A stretch of 11,980 nucleotides of DNA from an uncultured Collinsella sp. (GTDB lineage: Bacteria; Actinomycetota; Coriobacteriia; Coriobacteriales; Coriobacteriaceae): positions 1 to 11,980 of the forward strand of contig CABUDJ010000064.1 in assembly GCA_902490325.1 (NCBI GenBank). Reading direction: 5' to 3'. Both the position numbers and the translations under genes were made by a program. Of the stretch, positions 5,958 to 11,980 are shown one piece after another. The notes beneath the pieces are model-generated. The model searched no databases, was not told the origin of the DNA, and saw only the letters and a program-made list of their open reading frames with translations. Each line of letters starts with the position of its first letter. The stretch's first letter is position 1.

Positions 5958-7244
5958 ATGTCGGTCGATATAGCCACGTATGTCCACGATCTTGCCGTTG
6001 CCGCCAAGGCAGCGTCGGCCTCGCTTGCCACGGCGAGCGACGAGCAGCGCCAGGAGGCCGTGCGCGCCATGGCCGCAGCACTGCGCAACGGTGTCGACTC
6101 CATCGTCGCCGCCAACGAGCTCGATATGTCCGCTGCGCGTGATGCGGGCACCTCGGTCGGATTGCTCGACCGCTTGCTGCTGACGCCCGAGCGCGTTGAG
6201 AGCATGGCCGCCGGCCTGGAGAAGCTCGCCGAGCTGCCCGATCCCGTGGGCCGCGTGCTCGATCACCGTGTGCTTGCGAGTGGCGTGGACCTTACGCGCG
6301 TGAGTGTGCCGCTGGGCCTGGTTGCCATGGTCTACGAGGCGCGCCCCAACGTGACGGCCGACGCCGCGGGCATCTGCATCCGCACCGGCAACGCCTGCAT
6401 TCTGCGCGGCGGTTCGCTAGCCTATCACTCGTGCGCCATGATTTCTGAGCTGCTGGCCGATGCGCTCGAGACCAAGGGCTTCCCGCGCGAGGCCGTGTCG
6501 ATGATCGAGTCTACCGACCGCGAGGCCACCGGCGAGCTCATGAAGCTCCGCGGCGTCGTCGATGTGCTCATTCCGCGTGGCGGTGCGGGCCTGATCCAGC
6601 GCTGCGTGCGCGAGTCACTCGTTCCGGTGATCGAGACGGGCACGGGTAACTGCCACATCTACGTGCATGAATCCGCCGACTTCGATAAAGCGCTCAATAT
6701 TATCGTCAACGCTAAGACGCAGCGCGTGGGCGTGTGCAATGCCGCCGAGTCGTTGCTGGTCGACCGTGCTGTGGCCGATACGTTCTTGCCCGCTGTCGTT
6801 GCCGTGCTGCATGACCACGGCGTACTCATTCACGGCGACGAGGCCACGTGCGCCGCATGCGCCGGCGCCGGCTTTGTGGAGGGCGATGACTACGTCGTCG
6901 CGACTGAGGAGGACTGGGGCCGTGAGTACCTGGCGCTCGAGATGAGCGTGAAGGTCGTGGCAAACGAGGACGAGGCCATCGCGCACATCAACCGCTATGG
7001 CACCATGCATTCCGAGGCCATCATCGCCGAGGACGTGGATGCCTGCGAGCGCTTCCTGGACGCGGTCGATGCCTCGGCCGTGTACGCCAACGCCAGCACG
7101 CGCTTCACCGACGGCGGCGAGTTTGGCCTGGGCGCCGAGATCGGCATCTCGACCCAAAAGCTCCACGCCCGCGGACCCTTCGCCGCCGAGGCCCTCACCA
7201 CCTACAAATACAAGCTCCGAGGGACCGGCCAGGTCCGCCCCTAA
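5958..7244 (+). CDS. proA: Glutamate-5-semialdehyde dehydrogenase (gamma-glutamyl phosphate reductase)
   Basis: The 428-residue enzyme reduces gamma-glutamyl phosphate from ProB to glutamate semialdehyde with NADPH; the product cyclises to pyrroline-5-carboxylate, the immediate precursor of proline. It has the aldehyde-dehydrogenase fold of this family: YEARPNVT (126-133), NACILRGGS (145-153), IPRGGAGLIQ, TGTGNCHIYV, and the catalytic cysteine Cys260 in GVCNAAES. The C-terminal EFGLGAEIGIST begins at residue 388. AGGAGAAAGG lies just upstream of the ATG, a strong Shine-Dalgarno in contrast to proB. The gene is separated from proB by the opposite-strand peptidase and so needs its own promoter. 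It converges on the HD-domain gene across a shared terminator. Confidence 0.95.
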   Translation: MSVDIATYVHDLAVAAKAASASLATASDEQRQEAVRAMAAALRNGVDSIVAANELDMSAARDAGTSVGLLDRLLLTPERVESMAAGLEKLAELPDPVGRVLDHRVLASGVDLTRVSVPLGLVAMVYEARPNVTADAAGICIRTGNACILRGGSLAYHSCAMISELLADALETKGFPREAVSMIESTDREATGELMKLRGVVDVLIPRGGAGLIQRCVRESLVPVIETGTGNCHIYVHESADFDKALNIIVNAKTQRVGVCNAAESLLVDRAVADTFLPAVVAVLHDHGVLIHGDEATCAACAGAGFVEGDDYVVATEEDWGREYLALEMSVKVVANEDEAIAHINRYGTMHSEAIIAEDVDACERFLDAVDASAVYANASTRFTDGGEFGLGAEIGISTQKLHARGPFAAEALTTYKYKLRGTGQVRP

Positions 7245-7259
7245 CGCCCGCGCAAACAA

Positions 7260-7300
7260 AAAACCACCACAAAGGTGCCTTTCTCCTTTGTGGTGGTTTT
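7260..7300. terminator. Bidirectional terminator, copy 1 of a repeated element
   Basis: AAAACCACCACAAAGG (7260-7275) and CCTTTGTGGTGGTTTT (7285-7300) form a perfect 16-bp stem around the 9-nt loop TGCCTTTCT. The A and T ends make it suitable for stopping transcripts from both sides. It lies between the convergent proA and HD-domain genes. A second copy with identical arms is at 7970-8010. Confidence 0.9.
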
Positions 7301-7315
7301 AGGTGGCGTGGGCGG

Positions 7316-7915
7316 TTAGGCCTGGAAGGTATCGCGGTCGGGGGCGAAGGACTGCATGGCCGCGATGGTGCGGTCAAAGAGTTCGGGTAGCTCCCAACCC
7401 AGCATCTCGGCGCCCTGCGTAATCACGTCGCGCGAACAGCCAGCGGCAAAGCGCTTGTCCTTGAACTTCTTCTTGAGCGACTTGGTCGTAAAGTCCATGA
7501 CGCTCTTACTCGGACGCATGATGACGGCAGCGCCGATCAGACCGGTGAGCTCGTCGCAGGCAAACAGTATCTTTTCCATCTGCAGCTCGGGCTTGGGCAG
7601 CGAGGTGTTGAAATCGGACGTGTGCGTCTGGATGGCGCGAATGAGATCGGGAGAGGCGCCCTCGCCCTCGAGGATCTCGGCCGCATAGATGGTGTGGTTC
7701 ATGGGGTCATCCTCATGCTCCTCCCAATCCAGGTCGTGCAGCAGGCCGACGATGCCCCAGAACTCCTCGTTCTCGGGGTCGAAATCGCGCGCAAAGTAGC
7801 GCATGGTGCCCTCGACCGTCTCGCCATGGGTGATGTGGAACGGGTCCTTGTTGTGCTCGTTGAGCAGTTCGAATGCGCGGTCGCGGGTGATTCCGGCGGT
7901 AAGCGGCTCTGACAT
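7316..7915 (-). CDS. HD-domain metal-dependent hydrolase
   Basis: The 199-residue protein has the HD-superfamily pattern: His30 in HITHGET, the His60-Asp61 pair in GLLHDLDWE, further histidines at 74 (NHTIYAAEIL) and 98 (QTHTS), and Asp121 in ACDELTGL. These are the usual metal ligands of small HD phosphohydrolases acting on nucleotides or phosphate esters. The substrate cannot be told from sequence. There is no signal peptide or membrane segment, so it should be cytoplasmic. The ATG at 7915 has AAGGAG 6 nt upstream. The gene follows the CarD-family gene in the same direction, but a terminator-like repeat lies between them, so it is probably transcribed separately. Confidence 0.85.
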   Translation of the reverse strand: MSEPLTAGITRDRAFELLNEHNKDPFHITHGETVEGTMRYFARDFDPENEEFWGIVGLLHDLDWEEHEDDPMNHTIYAAEILEGEGASPDLIRAIQTHTSDFNTSLPKPELQMEKILFACDELTGLIGAAVIMRPSKSVMDFTTKSLKKKFKDKRFAAGCSRDVITQGAEMLGWELPELFDRTIAAMQSFAPDRDTFQA

Positions 7916-7969
7916 AACAGACTCCTTGTGCTCGTGGGTATCGATAAGAATGAATACTACTAGAACAAG

Positions 7970-8010
7970 AAAACCACCACAAAGGTGCCTGTCCCCTTTG
8001 TGGTGGTTTT
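7970..8010. terminator. Terminator-like repeat, copy 2
   Basis: The same 16-bp arms as at 7260-7300 (7970-7985 with 7995-8010) enclose the loop TGCCTGTCC, which differs from copy 1 at two or three positions. It lies 13 bp downstream of the CarD-family stop, and the minus-strand reading ends in a T run, as expected for a terminator of that gene. Confidence 0.88.
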
Positions 8011-8023
8011 TGGCGCGGATGGG

Positions 8024-8509
8024 TTAGTTGAGGGCGGCTTGGGCTAGGCGGGCTTCAGCATCCTCCTCGGTGACGCCCAAGGCCACGGCGAACTCCTCGA
8101 TGGAGCGGCGCTTGGCTTCCTTGAGTACGCGCATGTAGTAAGAGCTGGGCTTTTTGTCTGCTTCCTCGGCCTGGCGAATACGGTGCATCATGGTTTTTGC
8201 CACGCGGACCGTCTCGGGCGCACCCAGCTTGAGCTGCTGTTTAAAGTGCGTCTCCTCCAGCGAGCTGTTGCGCTCGGTAAAGGTGTCGCACTCGAGCTCG
8301 TCGTAGTGGCTCAGCAGGTGCTCTGCATCTTGCTGGGAGATGGCGGCATGCAGACGGTCGGCCTGCGCCACGGGGTACATAAGGATCGTCTGCGCATGTC
8401 CCTGCTTGGTCTCGAGCAACAGCATGGGCTGCGGCGTGTCGTCCCTAAAACCGACGACGGTGCAGACTCCCTGACCCGGATGAATGACGTGTTGACCGAT
8501 TGAGAACAT
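8024..8509 (-). CDS. CarD-family transcriptional regulator
   Basis: The 161-residue protein begins MFSIGQHVIHPGQGVCTVVG, the characteristic start of the CarD/CdnL/TRCF RNA polymerase-interacting domain (about residues 1-60), which binds the beta subunit. The remainder is helical and charged, with KTMMHRIRQAEEADKKPSSYY and KEAKRRSIEEFAVALGV, matching the C-terminal DNA-contacting helical domain of CarD proteins. Relatives stabilise open promoter complexes and tune rRNA or stress transcription; the role here is inferred. GGAGG stands just before the ATG. The gene is divergent from argS across a 342-bp region with several symmetric motifs, which might include its own control sites. Confidence 0.88.
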   Translation of the reverse strand: MFSIGQHVIHPGQGVCTVVGFRDDTPQPMLLLETKQGHAQTILMYPVAQADRLHAAISQQDAEHLLSHYDELECDTFTERNSSLEETHFKQQLKLGAPETVRVAKTMMHRIRQAEEADKKPSSYYMRVLKEAKRRSIEEFAVALGVTEEDAEARLAQAALN

Positions 8510-8851
8510 GCTACCTCCAACTTATACGAATTTGCGTATGTCTAGAATACCACGCTGACGTGCGGAAACCCTTACTTTATGCAGGAAAAGCACACAACTC
8601 CGATAGGTAAGAGTATTCGATAAAAGACACAGCTCATTCACACCTTTATGCATTTTCAACGCGTGCATAATCTGCAGGCAGACCGGCATCTTTGAGTGAC
8701 TCCATACAAGCTGTAGTCAATTTTGTGCATATGCAATTTCGATTGGCTTTACCCTGCGATAGTGCCCGTCGCTTGTGATAGAGTGCTACAAACTCTGGCT
8801 TTTGCCCTACGAGTGACCAAGAGCTCGGGGGCTTTAACACAAGGAGGATCT
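8510..8851. promoter_or_regulatory. Divergent control region between carD-family gene and argS
   Basis: This 342-bp region holds no credible gene and is clearly more A/T-rich than its neighbours. TTATGCA occurs at 8577-8583 and 8646-8652 and inverted at 8664-8670; the last two form a 7-bp inverted repeat with an 11-bp spacer. TGCATATGCA (8726-8735) is a perfect palindrome with the same core. These look like possible operators. I could not place a convincing promoter for either gene. I looked for a T-box leader before argS and saw neither its conserved tail nor a terminator. Confidence 0.45.
8524..8539. promoter_or_regulatory. Inverted repeat ATACG-N6-CGTAT upstream of the CarD-family gene
   Basis: ATACG (8524-8528) and CGTAT (8535-8539) are perfect 5-bp arms around AATTTG, only about 15 bp from the CarD-family start codon and next to its Shine-Dalgarno site. 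It could be an operator or a small mRNA hairpin limiting translation. The arms are short, so chance is possible. Confidence 0.3.
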
Positions 8852-10705
8852 ATGCCCGAGAAGATTGAAGAGCTGGTACGCGCTGCGCTTGCTGCGGCCC
8901 AGGAGGCCGGCGACCTTTCCGCATTTGAACTTGACGATTGCGCTATCGAGCGACCGGCTGACACTTCTCATGGCGAGTGGACCTCTACCATGGCTCTGAA
9001 GTCCGCCAAGCTGGCTCACTGCGCCCCGCGCAAGATCGCCGAGGCCATCGTTGCCCATATGCCCGAGGATCCCGCGATCGAGAAGGTTGAGATCGCAGGC
9101 CCCGGTTTCATCAACTTCTACCTCTCCGTTGCCGTCAAGAATGCCATCTTTGGCGAGGCTCGCGAGAAGGGCATGGACTTCGCTAAGTCCAACGTCGGTG
9201 GTGGCCTGAAGACCCAGGTCGAGTTCGTTTCCGCCAATCCCGTCGGCCCCATGCACATCGGTCATGGCCGCTGGGCCGCGCTGGGCGACTCGCTCTGCCG
9301 CGTCATGGACCACGCCGGTTACGAAATCCAGCGTGAGTTCTACATCAATGACCACGGCTCTCAGATGAACACCTTCGGCAACTCCATCAGCACACGCTAT
9401 ATGCAGCTTGCCGACATCATCGCCAAGCAGGGCGTTGATATCGACGAGGCTCACAAGCTGCTGATCGCCGACCGTGACGCCTTCGTTGCCGACGAGAACG
9501 ACGAGCATCCCGAGACCCATCCGTATCAGGACAACTTTGCCGAGACTCTGGGCAAGGACTCCTACGGCGGCGACTACATTATCGACGAGGCCGCCGAGTT
9601 CTGGCGCACCGACGGCGACAAGTGGGTCGACGCCGATCCGCAGGAGCGTATGGAGAGCTTCCGCGAGCGCGGCTATGTAAAGATGGTCGATAACATGCGC
9701 GACCTCTGCCACGCCGTCAACTGCGACTTCGATCGTTGGTACTCCGAGCGCTCGCTGTACGTGAAGGACACCGAGGGCGAGACCGCCGGCACCTCCGCCG
9801 TCGACCGCGCTTTTGAGAAGCTCGACAAGATGGGCTACCTCTACACCAAGGACGGCGCCCTGTGGTTCCGCTCCACCGATCTGGGCGACGACAAGGACCG
9901 CGTCCTGATCAAGTCCGACGGCGAGTACACCTACTTCGCCTCCGACGTCGCCTATCACTGGGATAAGTTCCAGCGCGTCGATCACGTCATCGACATCTGG
10001 GGCGCCGACCACCACGGTTACATCGAGCGCGTCCGCTGCGTCTGCGACGCTCTGGGTTACCCCGGCAAGTTCGAGGTTCTACTGGGCCAGCTCGTCAACC
10101 TACTGCGTAACGGCAAGCCCGTCCGTATGTCCAAGCGCAAGGGCACCATGGTGACCCTGCAGGAGCTCGTCGACGAGGTCGGCTCCGATGCCGCTCGCTA
10201 CACGCTCATCTCCAAGAGCTCCAACCAGATGGTCGACTTCGACATTGAGGCCGTTAAGAAGCGCGACAACTCCAACCCGGTCTATTACGTGCAGTATGCT
10301 CACGCCCGCGTGTGCTCCATCCTGCGCCGTGCCGCCGACGTTACCGCCGAGCAGGCCGACGAGATGGGCATGAAGGCCGTTGCCGCCAAGGCCATCGGTG
10401 AGAACGTCGATTACTCGCTGCTGACCGACCCGACCGAGCTCGCCCTTTCGCGCAAGCTCAATGAGCTCACCGACCTGATCGCCAGCTGCGCTCGCGATCG
10501 CGCCCCGTTCCGTCTGACCCACTTTGCCGAGGAGCTCGCCGGCGACTTCCACAGCTTCTACGCTGCCTGCCAGGTTCTGCCGAGCGAGGGCCGTCCCGTC
10601 GACCCCGAGCTTTCGCGCGCCCGTCTGGCAGCTTGCGACGCTGTCCGCGTGACGCTCGCCCTGGTGCTTACCCTCGTTGGCGTTTCCGCGCCCGAGCAGA
10701 TGTAA
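8852..10705 (+). CDS. argS: Arginyl-tRNA synthetase
   Basis: The 617-residue class I synthetase charges tRNA-Arg with arginine using ATP. An N-terminal additional domain typical of ArgS (about residues 1-100) precedes the Rossmann catalytic core with SANPVGPMHIGH, HIGH at 135-138. The KMSKS-type loop reads RMSKRKGT with the motif at 425-431. The C-terminal helical DALR anticodon-binding domain (about 490-617) ends SAPEQM. It is somewhat longer than the 577-residue Escherichia coli enzyme, with an acidic stretch around residues 195-290 that may hold the extra length. AAGGAGG stands just before the ATG at 8852; the in-frame start at 8723 would add 43 residues from the A/T-rich leader and is rejected. 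A strong terminator follows, so it is probably a single-gene unit. Confidence 0.96.
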   Translation: MPEKIEELVRAALAAAQEAGDLSAFELDDCAIERPADTSHGEWTSTMALKSAKLAHCAPRKIAEAIVAHMPEDPAIEKVEIAGPGFINFYLSVAVKNAIFGEAREKGMDFAKSNVGGGLKTQVEFVSANPVGPMHIGHGRWAALGDSLCRVMDHAGYEIQREFYINDHGSQMNTFGNSISTRYMQLADIIAKQGVDIDEAHKLLIADRDAFVADENDEHPETHPYQDNFAETLGKDSYGGDYIIDEAAEFWRTDGDKWVDADPQERMESFRERGYVKMVDNMRDLCHAVNCDFDRWYSERSLYVKDTEGETAGTSAVDRAFEKLDKMGYLYTKDGALWFRSTDLGDDKDRVLIKSDGEYTYFASDVAYHWDKFQRVDHVIDIWGADHHGYIERVRCVCDALGYPGKFEVLLGQLVNLLRNGKPVRMSKRKGTMVTLQELVDEVGSDAARYTLISKSSNQMVDFDIEAVKKRDNSNPVYYVQYAHARVCSILRRAADVTAEQADEMGMKAVAAKAIGENVDYSLLTDPTELALSRKLNELTDLIASCARDRAPFRLTHFAEELAGDFHSFYAACQVLPSEGRPVDPELSRARLAACDAVRVTLALVLTLVGVSAPEQM

Positions 10706-10751
10706 TCTGCGGGTCATTTGACCGTGTAGGTTTGGTTTAACTGAGCCCTAT

Positions 10752-10784
10752 AAGCCCGATCTCCCACGGAGGTCGGGCTTTTTT
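10752..10784 (+). terminator. Terminator of argS
   Basis: AAGCCCGATCTCC (10752-10764) pairs with GGAGGTCGGGCTT (10768-10780) with one T-G wobble and a 3-nt loop, followed by a T run to 10784. It lies 46 nt after the argS stop codon. Confidence 0.92.
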
Positions 10785-10829
10785 CGCAAACGCCGACGTA
10801 TTGACGAATTTGGAACTGCTGGAAATACG

Positions 10830-10979
10830 AAACTATGCCGGTTTACTATGATGAATTGAGGAATTCCAACCACGCCGGCTTTTCTCTAAAAAGTGCAAAG
10901 CATCTACCTGCGGTTTTAGTTCAACAAGCTTCGGAGTGGTCGCGGTTGAGCGATTCATCGTAGTAAACCGCCATAGTTT
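10830..10979. repeat. 150-bp quasi-palindromic element
   Basis: The outer arms 10830-10858 (from AAACTATGCCGG) and 10951-10979 are reverse complements at 26 of 29 positions. Two of the three differences would be G-U pairs in RNA. Symmetry continues inward on the same axis: CCAC-n-CCG (10870-10877) faces CGG-n-GTGG (10932-10939), and CTAAAA (10886-10891) faces TTTTAG (10914-10919), the latter offset by 4 nt. An 11-by-11 unpaired segment separates the outer and middle arms. The whole could fold into one long hairpin as DNA or RNA. No flanking direct duplication is visible. It might be a miniature mobile element or a structured RNA. Confidence 0.75.
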
Positions 10980-11043
10980 TGGCGGAGGCGGTCAGATTTG
11001 TGGGCGGTAAATCAAAGAGTGTACCTTTTGACTAGTCGTTTAA

Positions 11044-11055
11044 GAACGTCCCCAA
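11044..11055 (-). repeat. Second copy of the TTGGGGACGTTC motif
   Basis: GAACGTCCCCAA here is the reverse complement of the 12-mer at 4383-4394. It lies just upstream of the promoter of the last gene. One 12-bp match in a window this size can occur by chance, but both copies are intergenic and beside gene boundaries. Confidence 0.4.
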
Positions 11056-11063
11056 TGACTAAG

Positions 11064-11091
11064 TTGCAGGTGGCGGCGGTTGTGTTACACT
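11064..11091 (+). promoter_or_regulatory. Promoter of the last gene
   Basis: TTGCAG (11064-11069) and TACACT (11086-11091) are spaced by 16 bp. Transcription would start near 11098, leaving a leader of about 137 nt before the GTG start at 11235. Confidence 0.6.
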
Positions 11092-11097
11092 AACGCT

Positions 11098-11234
11098 GCG
11101 TAGTTGACGCAATCATCTCGATACAGATCAATGATGTCCGTCGTTTCGAACGGAACTAGACTGTTTAGCCGCCCTGAAGGTTTATGCAGGGAGCATGTGA
11201 TCACAGGGCTTGAAAAGAAAGTTGAGCAAACACT
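11098..11234 (+). other. Long 5' leader with competing stem-loops
   Basis: CCCTG (11172-11176) can pair with CAGGG at 11187-11191 or, extended by one pair, with CAGGGC at 11204-11209, so two hairpins exclude each other. Between them lies the perfect palindrome TGTGATCACA (11196-11205). The last 29 nt before the GTG contain only a weak, distant GAAAG as a ribosome site. The layout would suit attenuation or translational control, but no known riboswitch is recognised. The rest of 10706-11234 is covered by the argS terminator, the quasi-palindrome and the promoter. Confidence 0.35.
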
Positions 11235-11980
11235 GTGTCTGATCAACAGCAAGAAAACGAAATAACGACGACGCAGGCCGCTCCCGCTGCACCGGTTGCG
11301 TCGGACCAGGTCGCGGCGCCCGCGCAGGCCTCGGCTCCTGAGACGCCTAAGGCTGCTTCGACGCCTGCGCCTGCAACTGGTGAGGAGGCTGCTCCGGCAA
11401 AGCCCAAGCTCACGCGCCGCACGGCCAAGCCTGCCGCTGACGGCGAGGAGGTCACCAAGCCCAAGCGCCGTACCACGCGCACGACGCGCGCCAAGCGCAC
11501 CGTTGCAGCTGACTCCTCGGCGCCGATTTCCGATGAGGTCGCGCAGGCACGTGCGTTGGCGCAGATTAGCGAGGCTCAGGTGGTGCGCGCCCGCCGTCGT
11601 GCTGCCGAGCGCGAGGCCGCGGCTCTGACCGAGCTTGCAGCTCCGTCTGTGCCCGAGACGCCTGCCGCCACCGAGACCCCTGTCGCCGACCAGCCGACCG
11701 AGAAGCCGGTACCGCGCACACGCCGTCGCACGGCTGCTAAGGCCGAGCAGGTTGCCGATCAGGTAACCCCCGAGCTCACTGAGGCTTCGGTCCGTTCCGC
11801 GGCAGGGGAGGGCACATCGCCTGTTGAGCCCGCTGCGCCTGTCGAGGCCAGCGAAGTTCCCGTTGTCGATCCGGCTTTGCGCCCGCACCGTCGCGGTCGC
11901 AAGCCCAAGGCCTTCGTCGAGGCAGAGAAGGCCGCAGCCGCAGCTGCAGCCGCTCGGGACGTCCTGGGGCTCAGCGGCAT
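11235..11980 (+). CDS. Large protein with disordered Ala/Pro/Arg-rich N-terminus, possibly Rho; partial
   Basis: The frame opens with GTG at 11235 (VSDQQQENEITTTQAAPAAP) and runs to the window end, 248 residues without a stop. An in-frame TGA at 11223-11225 limits the start, and GTG is the only plausible initiator. The visible part has no folded domain: Ala/Pro/Thr/Glu-rich stretches alternate with basic clusters such as KPKRRTTRTTRAKR, RARRRAAER, RTRRRTAAK and HRRGRKPK, suggesting RNA or DNA binding. Actinobacterial Rho factors and RNase E/G proteins carry such extensions. A position downstream of argS favours transcription termination factor Rho, as argS and rho lie near each other in several actinobacteria. 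This is inference only; the diagnostic domain lies outside the window. Confidence 0.8.
   Translation, partial: MSDQQQENEITTTQAAPAAPVASDQVAAPAQASAPETPKAASTPAPATGEEAAPAKPKLTRRTAKPAADGEEVTKPKRRTTRTTRAKRTVAADSSAPISDEVAQARALAQISEAQVVRARRRAAEREAAALTELAAPSVPETPAATETPVADQPTEKPVPRTRRRTAAKAEQVADQVTPELTEASVRSAAGEGTSPVEPAAPVEASEVPVVDPALRPHRRGRKPKAFVEAEKAAAAAAAARDVLGLSG

Noticed and set aside
8646..8840. 64-residue minus-strand frame in the carD/argS intergenic region
   Set aside because: It needs a GTG start without a ribosome site and has no recognised domain. Control-region motifs explain the DNA better, although a small gene cannot be fully excluded.
8640..8851. T-box riboswitch before argS
   Set aside because: I found no T-box consensus tail, no specifier stem and no intrinsic terminator upstream of the start codon.
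8834..10015. 393-residue minus-strand frame opposite argS
   Set aside because: It is antisense to the catalytic core of argS and consists of Val/Gly/Asp-rich shadow sequence.
11085..11888. 267-residue minus-strand frame opposite the last gene
   Set aside because: It is an Arg/Ser/Gly-rich shadow of the Ala/Pro/Arg-rich plus-strand protein and covers the promoter and leader.
1..11980. CRISPR array or anti-phage defence cluster
   Set aside because: No regularly spaced direct repeats, Cas, restriction or toxin-antitoxin genes were seen; apart from the IS elements the genes are housekeeping.

Overview
The window looks like chromosomal DNA of a high-GC Gram-positive gut bacterium of the Coriobacteriia, most likely Collinsella or a close relative. 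This is an inference from the GC-rich codon usage, the clear Shine-Dalgarno sites, the split proB/proA arrangement, an Ala/Pro/Lys/Arg-rich protein extension, and short intergenic repeats of a type I associate with Collinsella. No 16S or other marker gene is present.

Layout. (1) 1-760 is mobile DNA on the minus strand. An IS3-family element, cut by the window edge, has inserted into an IS110-family transposase gene. The GC-rich 5' non-coding end of the IS110 element remains and may encode its bridge (seek) RNA. (2) 892-1051 holds a promoter, tRNA-Ala(CGC) and a terminator. The terminator sits directly in front of a small coiled-coil, tail-anchored membrane protein gene (1070-1528). (3) 1613-4325 holds pncB (nicotinate phosphoribosyltransferase, NAD salvage) and proB (glutamate 5-kinase), ending in a strong terminator. 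(4) 4427-5845 is a minus-strand S33 alpha/beta-hydrolase resembling proline iminopeptidase. It lies between proB and proA (5958-7244) and is divergent from proA, so the two proline-synthesis genes are separate transcription units around a peptidase that may release proline. (5) 7316-8509, minus strand, holds an HD-domain hydrolase and a CarD-family RNA polymerase-binding regulator. Each is followed by an almost identical 41-bp terminator-like repeat. (6) 8510-8851 is a divergent control region with three TTATGCA heptamers and a TGCATATGCA palindrome. (7) 8852-10705 is argS with its own terminator. (8) 10706-11234 is a 529-bp gene-free stretch. It holds a 150-bp quasi-palindromic element, a GAACGTCCCC repeat, a promoter and a structured leader. 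(9) 11235 to the window end is the start of a large protein with an extended low-complexity N-terminus, possibly transcription factor Rho.

Most of the window is housekeeping: NAD salvage, proline synthesis, tRNA charging and transcription control. The signals most worth following are the 150-bp quasi-palindrome at 10830-10979, the candidate IS110 guide-RNA region at 548-760 with the nested, in-frame IS3 insertion beside it, and the repeated terminator family. I do not see a convincing novel multi-gene system.
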